Shown here: piece by piece, positions 20,801 to 31,629 of the stretch
Numbering within the stretch: position 1 is the first letter of the stretch
How the letters are laid out: each line of letters begins with the position of its first letter
Assembly (NCBI RefSeq): GCF_030247195.1
Contig: NC_080670.1
Span: forward strand, 214,570,546 to 214,634,545
Direction of reading: 5' to 3'
DNA from: Topomyia yanbarensis
Taxonomy: Eukaryota > Arthropoda > Insecta > Diptera > Culicidae
Length of the DNA stretch: 64,000 nt
Made by a program: the position numbers and the translations under genes
Notes under the pieces: model-generated
The model's database searches: none
What the model saw: only the letters and a program-made list of their open reading frames with translations
Told to the model about the DNA's origin: nothing

Positions 20801-23800
20801 AACAAAAGAAGTCCGATGTGGTTGGAATATCGTCAAGAACTCATTGCAAATTGAAAGCACATGTGCCGGATGGACCCAATGCAACGTTGTTAAGGAAGTA
20901 GCGTGGAAGGATAATCAACAAGATCCAACAAAACATAAGCTAGAGGAAAATGTCCCTAGTGATTTTCGAGGAGCATATCCAAAAATCTCCCCACCGAACT
21001 CAACGCAGCTCAGACCAACACAGTACGGTACAAAAGTTAGAATCACGCGAATCGAACCGAAAACCCTGTCGGATTTGTAATCGAACCGATCACCGTGTTC
21101 GATATTGCGAAAATTTCGGAAGATTAACGGTTAGAGTGTATTGTTTACGTAATGTTATGCTCACCGCTGTTCAATACCGTTCACATTTAGTTTGAAATTT
21201 TTTGTATAGTTTCGCGTTTGTGAACCGTTTTGTGCGTACAGATAGGTGTAGAAAATTTTGTTTTATGTTTGTGTATTAATAACATAGGGCTTAGGTAGGC
21301 TACCGCTCTCCTCTTGCGAAAATACGTGTGCACTGGTTATGCTGCTCATCGTTGACAGCTATGCAACAAACCGGTTGGCGGTTTGTTATGGTCGAGTGCG
21401 GAAGGCGGCCATCGTGAAAAGACAGAAAGTGACGAACCACGAAGATAAACAGACGTCCGTGAACAAGTTTTTTCGGGACAGTTTTTCGCCACGTTTAACC
21501 AGTGAGGTTAAGTGCGCGCGCGTGCGACAGGTAAAATACCTGTCGAAATGTTCCGGCTTGTGGTTCGGACACAGTAGAAAGTGTGGTGCTGGATCGCCCC
21601 GTAGTGGAACGCTAATCGCGAAGGAGCCACTCGCGTTCCCGGCTAATTGTCAAAGATCCGAAGCATCGTCCGTTCTCACTGTGGAGGATCAGTCAAACGA
21701 GTCAAGCTCTCTTCCACAGTTAATTGTAAAGGACCGCTGCCGGAGCAGCCAACGAATCCAGCAGGAGAACACGGCCGTTGTAGTCCCCGCACAGTGCAGG
21801 AAGAGGAAGTGAGGAATAATTAATCATTTATTTGTTTACTTTTGTGATTCATTGTTATGAAAATCCGAAATTCCGGTAGAGGCACCTAAGCCGCCCTGAA
21901 AAGAAGGGTCCGCCGGGCAAACCCCTACTTACATTTACTTACAGAGCATCACCTCTGCGACGTAGATGTCTGGTAGCTCCAAGTTTAAAATAACGCGTAG
22001 CCATGTGTTGGTGAGAGCAATAATGTCGTGATCGCTGGAGGTAAGGCCAAGTAAGAAGGTCTGAGTTTTTGTTCTCATTCCACGAACGTTTTGACAGTAG
22101 ACGGACAGAAAATCTTCAGAGGCGGTATATGAATCGGAGCTTATCTGGATGTTAGCGATGTCTTCACAGTGGTCAGAGGTGGAATGGCGGCGTGCGCAGG
22201 TCTGCAGAAATTCTGACCAACGCGGCCCGTATCCTTAAATTCGCGAAACCAAAACCTATCCGCTGACATAGCCTTTGTCTTTAAACTAACTGGTCTGCTC
22301 ACCTTAAACGATCCTGACAGATGTATAGGCGCATTTTGAACAGGAACGAGACCTTCAGGTATTTCGTATCCGCAAGTCCCGTGCCAGATCTTGAGCTATG
22401 GACATTTTAGGACAAACAATTTATTTACAGAAAAAAAGGTTAAGATCGGTGTATCGGTTGAAACTTGATGATATGTGTGTAACGGTGATTCTTTATCGCC
22501 CCTCAGGTGATTTCTGACCATGAATCAAACACCCTTTATGTTCAGCTTTAATTGACAACGTCTCATTGACCCCAGTTTGGATGTTGGCATGTCACAGTAT
22601 CTATATTTCATGTCTAATTTAAACTCACTCAAAAAATCAACAATTCAGTCCAATCCAGCCTTCTGGTAAGGCTAAGGAGATGTACAGGCTTTTAAGTACC
22701 CCGTGATTTTACATTGAGTTGTTTTTACTTTTACAAAGGTAGATGTTTGCTAGGAAAGAACGGTCACCTAGCAGGGCCCTGGTCCAATTTTTTCAGTGCG
22801 AGATTAATCAGTATTGTTTGTTTTTTTCTCAACTGACGACTAACTTACTAACAATCCCCTTTCTCTCCTCCACCAGCGACAAAGCCCGCAGCATCTTAGG
22901 CGCCTCTCCGCAAACCATCTACGCCGGTTTCGACCCAACGGCGGACAGTTTACACGTAGGCAACCTCCTAGTGATCATCGGCCTACTGCATAGTCAACGG
23001 GCAGGCCATCAACCGATTGCCCTGCTGGGTGGTGCCACCGGTCAAATCGGAGATCCCAGTGGACGCAGCTCGGAACGCCAGGCGATGCAGCTGGAAACGA
23101 TGAATCGTAACCTAACCTCAATCCGAGCGCAGATCGAACGTATCTTCGAACATCACGCCCGGTTACTGTGGGAGGGACGAGGCCAAAGCGGCGCACTGAA
23201 ACCGATCCTGGTGGTAAACAATGCCGACTGGTACAGGGAGCTAAACTTTGTCGAGTTTGTTTCCGGTGTCGGACGGCACTTCCGAATGGGATCGATGCTG
23301 TCGCGAGCTTCCGTACAGAGTCGACTGCAGAGCGATTCCGGGATGAGTTTCACCGAGTTTACGTACCAAATTTTCCAAGCTTACGATTGGTCGCATCTAC
23401 TTACGACGCATAACTGCCGCTTCCAGCTGGGAGGCAGTGATCAGATGGGAAATATTATGTCCGGTCACGAACTGATTTCACGGGTTAATCGGAAGGAAGT
23501 TTTCGGGGTTACGCTGCCCCTGATCACCAATGAGGAAGGAGACAAATTCGGTAAATCCGCCGGGAATGCAGTTTGGCTGGCAAGTGAAAAAACATCGCCC
23601 TACGCGTTGTATCAGTTCTTTGTCCGGACGCCGGATTCGGAGGTGGAGAAGCTGCTGAAGCTGTTGACCTTTCTGCCGCTGGACGAGATTCACAGTTTAA
23701 TGGCGAAACATCGGCGAATGCCGGAGTTGTGGGAGGCGCAGAAGCGTTTGGCCCAGGAACTAACTTTGCTGGTTCACGGTGAGGAAGGTCTACGAAAGGC

Positions 23801-24193
23801 GGAGGGCATCAGTGCTGCGCTGTACAGTGGGAACGTGGAAGCCTTGGGTGAACTGGAGGTGTGCGATATCAAGCAGACTTTTGGTGGAGCTCCGCTGATT
23901 GAAATTTTGCCCGAGCCGGGGTTTACCGTGCTGGATGTGGCGATGAGGGCGCGGTGTTTTCCCACGGAAAGTGAGTCGATAGGGGTTAGATTTTTTGGAT
24001 TTATTAAACATATTTTCTATCTTTTTCAGAGGACGCCATCCGGATCATTCAGGCGGGAGGCTTTTCGATCAATCTGAACAAGGCTAAGAATGTGTCGGAG
24101 GTTCTATCGCCGGGTGTTCATATTCTCAAGAATGGCATCTCGCTGCTTCGCGTCGGTAAGCGTAATTATTACATTGTCAAGTGGTTAGTCTAG
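17831..24193 (+). CDS. YARS2: Mitochondrial tyrosyl-tRNA synthetase
   Basis: Three exons: 17831-17970, 22877-23970, 24030-24193, giving 465 aa. Exon 1 encodes an Arg/Leu-rich mitochondrial presequence (MIVRSLNVRLLARITVHQQR) and the conserved ILKLQDRGFFQDVFPAES. Its donor AT|GTGAGT leaves two bases that join the single C left by the acceptor CCTCCACCAG|C, restoring codon ATC. Exon 2 has the class I signature DPTADSLHVGNLL (HVGN, residues 66-78), GGSDQMGNI near 230 and the KMSKS-equivalent KFGKS at 270-274. Exon 3 adds the S4-like tRNA-binding C-terminus ending KRNYYIVKWLV. It charges mitochondrial tRNA-Tyr in the matrix. The longer open frame starting at 22743 is intron read-through, not the true N-terminus. 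Intron 1 (4906 bp) is packed with transposons. Confidence 0.93.
18300..20200 (-). pseudogene. Non-LTR retrotransposon, 3' EN-RT portion (interrupted)
   Basis: Read on the minus strand from 20200: YRRCDHNSVISHLSREGGVL (late endonuclease domain), LLICCIYLRPNTDPG, then RT blocks DAIYFDFAEAFDKVP and LGFPPWVTTWLQSYLSER (19200-19350), the catalytic region LLYADYL (near 19055-19075), and C-terminal WAPSNRLERVQRSFVQFALR, SNIDCPDILLRI to about 18338. The catalytic box reads YADY instead of YADD, and several frame breaks exist. The N-terminal endonuclease half lies at 21945-22240; the material between appears to be a later insertion. Jockey-type clade by motif pattern. Confidence 0.82.
20231..21150 (+). 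pseudogene. BEL/Pao-type gag remnant
   Basis: Begins MSAGKNSDHN with an N-terminal Cys/His cluster (YNCGACNRPDHD...WNCKKC, 20275-20345), as in mosquito BEL/Pao gags. An acidic/Lys-rich stretch continues into a coiled-coil-like segment (VQLELKREMLEMKRVAEE, about 20735-20790). It ends with a zinc knuckle C-x2-C-x4-H-x4-C at 21067-21108 (CRICNRTDHRVRYC). The frame is cut by a SINE insertion, a TAA after EE and other stops. No pol follows; the downstream LTR-like sequence suggests that gag and 3' LTR remain after an internal deletion. Confidence 0.75.
20487..20653 (+). mobile_element. tRNA-derived SINE
   Basis: The 5' part has pol III boxes: A box TGGCGTAGTTGGTAAATCG-like (about 20498) and B box GGTTCGGGTCCC (about 20534), then a tRNA-unrelated body ending in a poly(A) run. 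A 12-bp direct repeat ACAAGCGGGAAT flanks it (20475-20486, 20654-20665). It splits the gag remnant. It resembles tRNA-derived SINEs of mosquitoes such as the Feilai type, but the family was not verified. Confidence 0.88.
21153..21935 (+). repeat. LTR-like repeat copy 3 (putative 3' LTR)
   Basis: Follows the BEL gag remnant. Starts plausibly at TGTTATGCTCACCGCTG and ends with CACCTAAGCCGCCCTG...GGGTCCGCCGGGCA then CCCCTAC. Its body is collinear with 9985-10535, and the piece CCGCTGCCGGAGCAGCCAACG (about 21736) recurs at 45442. The 157-aa ORF inside (21339-21812) has no recognised domain and is probably LTR sequence. LTR identity is inferred from position. Confidence 0.5.
21945..22240 (-). pseudogene. 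Non-LTR endonuclease N-terminal part
   Basis: Minus-strand reading gives SEDFLSVYCQNVRGMRTKTQ, TFLLGLTSSDHDIIALTNTWL and LELPDIY. That is the apurinic-like endonuclease start (CQNVRG, TWL where active copies have TETWL). The protein breaks at about 21945 and resumes at 20200 at almost the same domain position. The two parts therefore look like one element split by a later 1.75-kb insertion. Confidence 0.75.
22420..22545 (+). repeat. Fragment of the 36.3-38.0-kb terminal repeat
   Basis: CGGTTGAAACTTGATGATATGTGTG and ACCATGAATCAAACACCCTTTATG are diverged versions of the right terminal repeat of the element at 36339-37971, in the same orientation. The rest of that element is absent. Confidence 0.65.
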
Positions 24194-25283
24194 ATTTGGG
24201 GTTGTCTGTCGTTGAAATATTACAAAAAGAAAGCATTGAAGGGTTCTTGAGATACGAGGAAAACTTCTTGAAAAGTTTAGCAAAACAAACAGTTTAATAC
24301 GAACTATTTACTTTCTTTATTGTTATAACCTTTTGTTTTTCTTCTTAAAAATGCTTACCAATATAACGTTGAGTGTTAATGTTTTTTTTGCTATTCATTA
24401 CCTACTTATCTGTAGTTTTTAACGTTTTGTGCACAAAAATCGTTTTCAGTTTACTTCAGTTAGCTATGTGTTTTAATTATGTATTCGCTTGTTTGCTTTT
24501 CTCGTTAGGTATCGAAAGATTATTTCTGTATTATTTATGTGTGGTTTGCTGCTCGTTCATGAAGTGTGAATGTAGTCGTATTTTCTTATTATTGAGACAT
24601 GGTAGCATTTTTTCCACACGTTTTTTTTGCAGTAGTAGCCTAATTATTGTTGATTTTTAATATGTTTATGTCGTCACTGGTTTTTTTTGTTTTAGATTAT
24701 TACAAATGCTGCTCAGTATAGTGTTTCGAAAAAAATTGTTTTTCTTCTAAGTGTCTTAAATTGCAGACATTCTCGTTGCTATTTATTTTTCGTTATGCAA
24801 CTCAAAAACTGGCTGGCGTTTGAATACTTTCCTAAAACTCGCTTATTTGGAAACATTTCATTGTGTAAAGTAACTCAAGTGATTTATTATAATCTCCTAT
24901 TAAGGTTGTTTTCGGTTAAAGGGCTCTCCATCTGTTCCTTATTCTGTTAGTTTTAAATCTAAAACATCAAACTTAGCGATGGAAGCCAGTAACATAATTT
25001 TACCTACACACATTTAACTACTTTAGTTATTGGACATCAGATCGGTTCAATTAAAGACCCTCGATCTGTGCTTCCAATTGGCTTAATTAATCTCTCGAAT
25101 TCTATTGAACCCGTAGTCTTTGCTAGTGCTGAACGGTTAAAAATCCTTCGGTTTCCTCTCGGCCCTCTACAGGTAGTACGTAAAAAAACACCCACACTTG
25201 AGCAAATGTTAACCTAATATTCCAACAACAATAACGTCTCCCGTCCCGCTGCTTCTTGAGATCAATAATAGAGCGTGTCCAGC
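24194..25283. other. Convergent 3' flanks, T-rich
   Basis: Between the convergent Tyr-tRNA synthetase and acetylcholine receptor stops. Strongly T-rich on the plus strand with several TTTATT words (minus-strand AATAAA), for example at 24316-24321. This fits a long 3'UTR of the receptor gene. The 95-aa ORF at 24373-24660 is Phe/Leu/Cys-rich and typical of T-rich non-coding DNA. Confidence 0.55.
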
Positions 25284-27162
25284 TTACTTGCCCCGATAAA
25301 TCTCGATGATGCGATCCTGGTCGACGTACTCGAAAATGTGGGGCGCATCCATCAGGATTCCAACCGTACCGGCAGTGGTCACAATGAAGAAAATATACAG
25401 CTGCAATCTATCGATCACCATTGCGACGTACTTCCAATCCTCGCGGGTCTATTTCGAGAGAGATGTGTAATTAATTGATTCATTTTATTTTTCAGGTCAA
25501 ACATAAAAAATTGAAATAAATTTGAAAGAAACTCACCTGAATATACAGATCCTCGTTCCTCAAGTGCTCAGCAATGAATTCAACGGCTTCGGTAGCTTTG
25601 CTTGCCTCCGGCGACAGCAGAATCGAATCGGAACTTTCGCTCTCCCGGCGACACGGATCCACACCAAGCCCCAGGTCACCACTGTTCATCTTGCGGTTCA
25701 TTTTACAGTTCGGATGATGCAGATCGGACAGTTCCATCACGTCCATCTTGGATTGTTTCGCTCCCAGGGCACTGATGTGTTTCGGTACCTCCGCCGGCGA
25801 TCCGTACGAGGGATGAGTATGCGGTTGCGGTGGCATACTCATACCAGGCATTTCCATCATCCAACGGAGACGTGTCTTGCGAGGGCGCTTCATCAACAGC
25901 ATCGCCGGTAGATAGTGTAGAAAAACGGACCGGATCCACATCGGCATCCGGTGAGTTCGAGGTCCCCGAAAGTTCCAGTTGATGATGATGACCGTGACCA
26001 GAATGGATACCGTGTTCATGATGAAGGTGAACAGGAGATATTTAGCAATTAGCGGCAGTACGAGTGAGGTCGGTGGTAGAATCTTCGAAACCAGCAACAG
26101 GAACACAACCAGTGACAGCAGAATGCTAATGCCTAGGGTTACTTTTTCACCGGCTTCGGCCGGAAGGTAGAACACGAGCACGCACAGAAACGAAATGAGC
26201 ACGGTTGGCAGGATCAAGTTGACGGTGTAGAACAGTGTCTTCCGCCGGATGATGATGTAGAAGGTGATGTCCGTTTCGGTCGGGTTGCCCTCGTACACGT
26301 TCAGATAGGCCGGCACTTCGATGATGTCCCACGTACCGGACTTCCAGTAGTCGGATAGATCGACAAAGTTTTTGTTGTTGTACAGCGCCAGCGAAACCTG
26401 GTCGCCGTTGAATGTCCACGAGCCGAACTTCATGATGCAGGTTTGCTGATCGAATGGGAAGTACGTGACGTCGATCGTACAGGAACTCTGATAGATGGCA
26501 GGGGGAACCCACAGTACTTCGCCGTTGGGGTAGATCAGCACGTTGGATTTGTATCGCACTTCGTAGTTTCCGTCGGCACTGGAAAATTTGTTTGGAATTA
26601 GTTAATGATTAACAATTTGAAATGAGTTTATTCAACTTATTGAACAGTACGATATCCGGCTTCCAGACCTTATCCGGAGGAAGACGCAGAACACCAATGC
26701 CACCGTAATCGGCTTCATCCCACTGCAGCTGGTAATCGCTCCAAACAAGTCGCAACCACACGTTGGACTTCATGATTTGATTTTTCTCGTTCTGCGAACG
26801 GAGAGGTGCTTGAGTACTAAACAATCAGCCTATTCACCGATACCTACCACATTAATCAGTTGTACGAAAGCCAATCCAAAGCGGACATCTACCTTCTGGG
26901 TCATGTTTTGAACGGGCCGGATGAGTTTGTTGTAACCCCGGAACAGATCACGAACCAGTCGTTCTTCATCCTCCGAACCGTTTGCTGTATGAAATGAGAT
27001 GAAATGAAAATATATAAATAAAAAAAAAACAACGATTACGAGAGAGAAGACACTTAATCGATTTTATGCTCCACCCAGCATCCCCCAACAGAAGAACGTA
27101 CCAATTCCAAAGTAGTACTGAATTGCTACCGTTAGCGACAGTAGCAACTGTTTGAACCTCAT
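25284..27162 (-). CDS. nAChRbeta1: Nicotinic acetylcholine receptor subunit beta1
   Basis: Five exons, 27162-27102, 26984-26848, 26791-26637, 26578-25537 and 25448-25284, give 519 aa with every junction in phase and GT-AG ends (exon 3 donor is the weak AA|GTTGAA). Exon 1 is a signal peptide ([20 protein letters not shown]). The ligand-binding domain carries the Cys-loop C151-C165. Loop C ([19 protein letters not shown]) lacks the adjacent cysteine pair, so this is a beta, not alpha, subunit. Transmembrane segments lie at about 233-257, 264-285, 294-318 and 475-498, with a long M3-M4 cytoplasmic loop. Very close in pattern to Drosophila ARD. It would form pentameric cation channels with alpha subunits at central cholinergic synapses, the class of receptor targeted by neonicotinoids. 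Confidence 0.96.
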
Positions 27163-27979
27163 TGTGCTGGGAAGCCACCCGACACGGCCACACAATTCAC
27201 TTCGCCAGCTGCAGAGCTCAACAACACATTTCTGGTCGGGGGAGGAAAAACAATGGAACTAACAGGACAAAGATGACCCAGGGAAACGCCTTTCGTTGCG
27301 TGTTCGGATAGGGGGGAAAATTATTTGCGACTGAAAATTCACGATTAGCTACACATATCCAGGGAGATCCGTGTTTTCGAACAGTTTCACTTTCTGCTTG
27401 AGCTGGTGGATGCTTTACGAAGGAGTTGATTGCTTTCTAACTGTTGGAAATAGTCGAAAAATTCGACGGAAGCTCGACGATACGCGGCAGCGCTTTCCTT
27501 GACTTGACGAAAGTAATTGCGATGATCACGGTATCGATTTTTCCCTGTGCTATCCTGGTATCCAGTAGTGGCAGGTGGAAGTGAGAGAAAGATTCTCTCT
27601 CGAGGGAGAGAGAGAGAGCGAAAAAAGGGCGCATAGACAGTAATCATCTGCTGGCATGTGCGTGTTATCAGCATCCGTCAGGATAAAGGATATAAACATC
27701 GTGGGCTTGTCGGAGGCTGGGACATGCGCATTTGCATCGAAGCTAGTTGGCGATATAGCTGGTAGGTGACGTGATGAGCGGGTGATTTACAAATCAGTCG
27801 TTGGTAGTGACATCATATTTTTGTATACCAGCTAGTACAGGTGTGCGCCAACGATGGCAAGTGTCATGCAATTTCGGAATGAATCGGTATAATGCCTGTG
27901 TCTATTCGCGAGAAACGTAATCGAGTGATTTTTTAGGTTTCTTTGAGTGGCAAGACAGTGATTAATATTCTATAGAGAT
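27163..27979. promoter_or_regulatory. Upstream region of the receptor gene
   Basis: 5' flank of the beta1 subunit gene on the minus strand, likely with its 5'UTR. Contains a GA/CT-rich tract (GAGAGAAAGATTCTCTCTCGAGGGAGAGAGAGAGAG area, 27580-27620), as in many insect promoters bound by GAGA-type factors. The ORFs of 95 aa and 65 aa on the minus strand come from this low-complexity sequence. Confidence 0.4.
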
Positions 27980-28738
27980 TAGACTGGTTCAATTTTTGCT
28001 CCACCAGGCTTTACTGATTCCTTTTATGGCCCTTAGTAATTGTGCAAATTTTGGTACCAATCGGTTGTGTCTACGGACCCTCCAAAAATTCCATGGAAAA
28101 TCGGTTAAAATTAAAAATAAATTCTTAAAAAATCGCCTCATCAATCAATTAATGAGAAAACTATATATTTCTAAAGGTATTCTTCTACTGAACACATTCG
28201 TGGAACATTGTAAGTTTGTGAAAATTCGCTGAGAAAAATTATTAAGTAAAGAAGCAGCATGGCTTCAAAACAAGTGGATTTTATTATTAATCATAGCAAC
28301 CCTGTTTGAATAGCTTCATCGTTATACAAATGTAAACTAGGCTTACCACCCACCGCTCCCGTATGGCAAATGTAGTTATTCAAACAGGGTTGCTATGATT
28401 AATAATAAAATCCACTTGTTTTGAAGCCATGCTGCTTCTTTAGTTAATAACTTTTCTCAGTGAATTTTCACAAACTTACAATGTTCCACGAATGTGTTCA
28501 GAAGAAGAATACCTTTAGAAATATATAGTGTTCTCATGAATTGATTGATGAGGTGATTTTTTAAGAATTGATTTTTAATTTTAACCGATTTTCCATGCTA
28601 ATTTCCATATAAACTTTTAAATTTTTGGAGGGTCCGTAGACACAACCGATCGGTACCAAAATTTTCACAATTACTAAGGGCCATAAAAGGAATCAGTAAA
28701 GCCTGGGGGAGCCAAAAGTCAAAAATTGAACCAGTCTA
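27980..28738. mobile_element. 759-bp fold-back element with 8-bp target duplication
   Basis: Two long arms, 27980-28312 and 28377-28738, are inverted copies of each other. The termini are TAGACTGGTTCAAT and ATTGAACCAGTCTA. The loop is only 64 bp (28313-28376). A perfect 8-bp direct repeat ATAGAGAT flanks the element (27972-27979, 28739-28746). The right arm has about 30 extra bases. No transposase. The 8-bp duplication fits hAT or P-type mobilisation, but the end sequence does not identify the superfamily. Confidence 0.92.
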
Positions 28739-28746
28739 ATAGAGAT

Positions 28747-29425
28747 ACCTTGAACAATTCAAAGTAACTCTTTTTGCTCACCATGTCATAACATTTCTCC
28801 AACCTCGGTTTACTCGTTTTGATTCTAATCGAAGTTCAAATTGACGCTGCGAACGTTTTGTTTATATTTATGCAGAGTTGCGCCAATGAGTAGAAGGTTT
28901 GTTCCCAATCTGTAGATATATAAAAATGTTATATTTTCTGAGCGATCCTTTAGTAACAACGTGGTTAATTGCATGGAATGCGTTATGCGTGATGTGAGTG
29001 TCAGTATCAATGGTCCAAACATGGTCATTCTGGACATTACTAAGAGGGTTCCATCAAGGATATGAGCAAAGGTTAGTACATTAACACGGTAGATAATTCC
29101 AAAATCGAATTTCCTTTCCTTTCGATTAAAGTTGGATCACTCCACGCACGATCGAATGATTGCCTCTGAATTTGTATTTAGTGGGAGCTAATTAATAACG
29201 CAACACGAGCGTTCAGTAGGTCGACTGTCATCGCTGCGCTGTTCTCGATCGATTGGGTTCTGTCCAAAGGGTACAATTAGACCAGTGGGAAATTTGCTGG
29301 CACTCTAATCATACATCGACTGATCTTCGGGTCCATCTACGATGCAAGGCAATTTCAACTGAGAAACTTGATAGAAAACCTATAGCACTTCGAAACTCGT
29401 TTAAAAAGCTTGGTTTACCCTTCAG
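28747..29425. other. No gene recognised
   Basis: Short ORFs only; no domain or repeat end supported. Confidence 0.4.
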
Positions 29426-29429
29426 AACC

Positions 29430-29800
29430 TGCGACGGAAATTCCGGTCGAGAGGAAAAAAATCAGCAAACCATTCGCGAAAGGATTTTATTCACCCACAT
29501 TCGAAATCCTGACAAAACTGACAAACATACATCATTCTATCGTCTCAAAGTGATGATTGCTCATTTGAAGCGTTTTCGGAACGTTTCGACGCAGGATTGG
29601 CCCCCAAAAAACGTGATGTTTCGCATAATTTCATCGAGAGGGCCAAGAAAAAATCCGGACTGAAAATGCACAAGATTCAGAGCTTCTCAAGTCGAGACGA
29701 ACGCCAGCTGATCTGTGTCGAACGGGACGTAACTAAACGCAGAGCAGTCCCGCGAAAGAGGTCACCTGATACAAGTTTAAAAGAACTCACTGTTTTGTCC
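29430..29800 (+). pseudogene. N-terminal fragment of a Tc1/mariner transposase
   Basis: The frame from about 29550 reads FSERFDAGLAPKKRDVSHNF then IERAKKKSGLKMHKIQSF and SRDERQ. The ERAKKKSGL.MHK.Q....RDERQ segment matches the end of the helix-turn-helix DNA-binding region of mosquito DD37E-type transposases. No catalytic domain follows before the frame ends at 29812, so it is truncated. Moderate confidence because only one motif block is convincing. Confidence 0.5.
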
Positions 29801-29812
29801 CGTACAGTGTGA

Positions 29813-31620
29813 CTACTATGCAAAATGTTCGCTCACTGAAGCAAGGGGTCTTTGAAACAGCCAGCCCCGTGCTTTAGTAGATCCATGCACAACGGACTCG
29901 AATCTGTGACCACACTGTCGATCTCAACTTAGAGTGCGGGCATGTAGACGTGGAAAGATTTGACGACAGTTGCATCATTTGCTTATTTTAGATAGACACC
30001 CTTATTCTTGCTTACGATGAATGCGAAATTCGTTCGAAATTTGATTTGTTGTCGTAAACCCAACCATTATTTTGCAAAAAAAAGTACATGTTAGGCTCCA
30101 TACAAAACTGACTCAGACATCACTTCATTAAAAGTTCATTAACTACCGCCAAGAAAGTTCGATTGATTTGCAGTCTTCAAGCAAGTTGTAGGCAATACAA
30201 TTATCTATATTATTTTCATTTCTAGTAATAAACTGATGTATACAGTGCCACCTAGTGGTGAAGATGCGAGGTAATGTAAATTGTCTAAAAATCCCACACA
30301 AATTTCAAATTTGTAGCAGACACTCCTGGTGGGACTAGGGATCGGCTCAGAGTTGGCCCGATGGAGGGCATTTTTTCTGGTCACTATAGTGCCCGTGCAT
30401 AAAGACGGTACTGATTCGACAGAGCTCGGTCAATTTGAAGTTGATTTCTAATATTCTCATAGGATTTTGAAAACATGCTTCTCAAGCTTCTGATGGAATT
30501 TTCGTAAGAATTCTAATATAATCCTTCCCATGATGTTGGTTGAATCTTTATCAGGATTCTCAGTGAACTTCAATACCTATGTCTGTGAGAATGCGAGACC
30601 AAAGCTTTCAAAGCTTTAGCTAGAATTATGCCGCTTCATCTGAGTAAATACGGTCGATACTTTGCGATCACACTGCTCAAAGGATGAAGTGTACCCTGAT
30701 GGTTTTTTAGGGGTAAATTGTAGTCTTCTGTAGTATTGCTCGACGCTTGAGTAACAGATATTGGCCAAAAAAGCGAAATGGTATGTGGAAAAATCGGAAT
30801 ATCGGTTCACCATCGGGAACTGTCCGAAATCACAAACTAACAGATATAGAACTCGACAACAATCCTTCATTCGCTTTAACGGTTATTTTCAAGAAATTTC
30901 TGATTGGAACTGTGGTTACATATACGATGGGGGCGCCACTGACGTGCGCAAGTATTTGAGGGATAGACCACTAGTTAAAAATTGATCAAGAGCCCGAGGG
31001 ATAAACTAATTGCAAATTAGTGTTTGGGAGCGTATAAAAAAGGTGAAGCTAGTGTTCTGGCAAAATGAGCGTGTCTATATTTTTGGAATAACATCCTCAC
31101 AGTGTTACATATAATGCAATGACTAAAGTGCATCGTTGATGGTTTACAAGAGAAAGGTGGCCTGCGTTATGCGAGGTTGGTTGGTAGGAAGGAATCCAAG
31201 TGCAGTTGGACACTCGTGAATCATACAGTGAAAAGCGCATTAGGGTTCGTTCGTGCCAAAATTGACGTCTATAGACCACCGTACAAATGTCAAATTTGAA
31301 AGCCTAATATTGGAACTACTAATGCTATTAGAAATCTTCAGTTGGCTTTCGTTGTCAGCCATGGTTTAAAAACAATTTCTTATTTTTCCTTTCGGTAAGA
31401 TGAGCAAAAAGGAAAAAAAAATAAATAAAATGCTCTGTTTAAAACCGTAATTGATGCCCTTCTAATGCATTGTAATGAATATCCTTGATGGGTTTTCGTT
31501 CCCAACATGATATGAATGTTTTACGAAAATTACCTTTAGTAAGTCTCGAACTGAGGTATCTTGCCTCGTTCTTCACGTTAAGTGCGCTGCGTCTGCTGAC
31601 TGGACTATAATCTCCAAGAA
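29813..31620. other. No gene recognised
   Basis: Non-coding in all frames as far as I can tell. An 84-aa minus ORF at 30616-30870 has balanced amino-acid composition but no domain I know, and overlaps plus ORFs at 30747-30985. It could be a relic of an unknown element. Confidence 0.35.
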
Positions 31621-31629
31621 GAGTTGCAT

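Noticed and set aside
21339..21812. 157-aa protein gene
   Set aside because: Lies within the LTR-like repeat and its related copy at 10.1 kb has no conserved frame.
22743..22876. N-terminal coding sequence of the tyrosyl-tRNA synthetase
   Set aside because: The sequence ends in a strong polypyrimidine-AG acceptor and its product does not fit the family. The exon at 17831-17970 does, with matching phase.
24373..24660. 95-aa membrane-like protein
   Set aside because: Phe/Leu/Cys richness is what T-rich non-coding DNA gives; it lies between convergent gene ends.
30616..30870. 84-aa minus-strand gene
   Set aside because: Balanced composition but no family recognised, no splice context, and overlapping plus ORFs of similar length.
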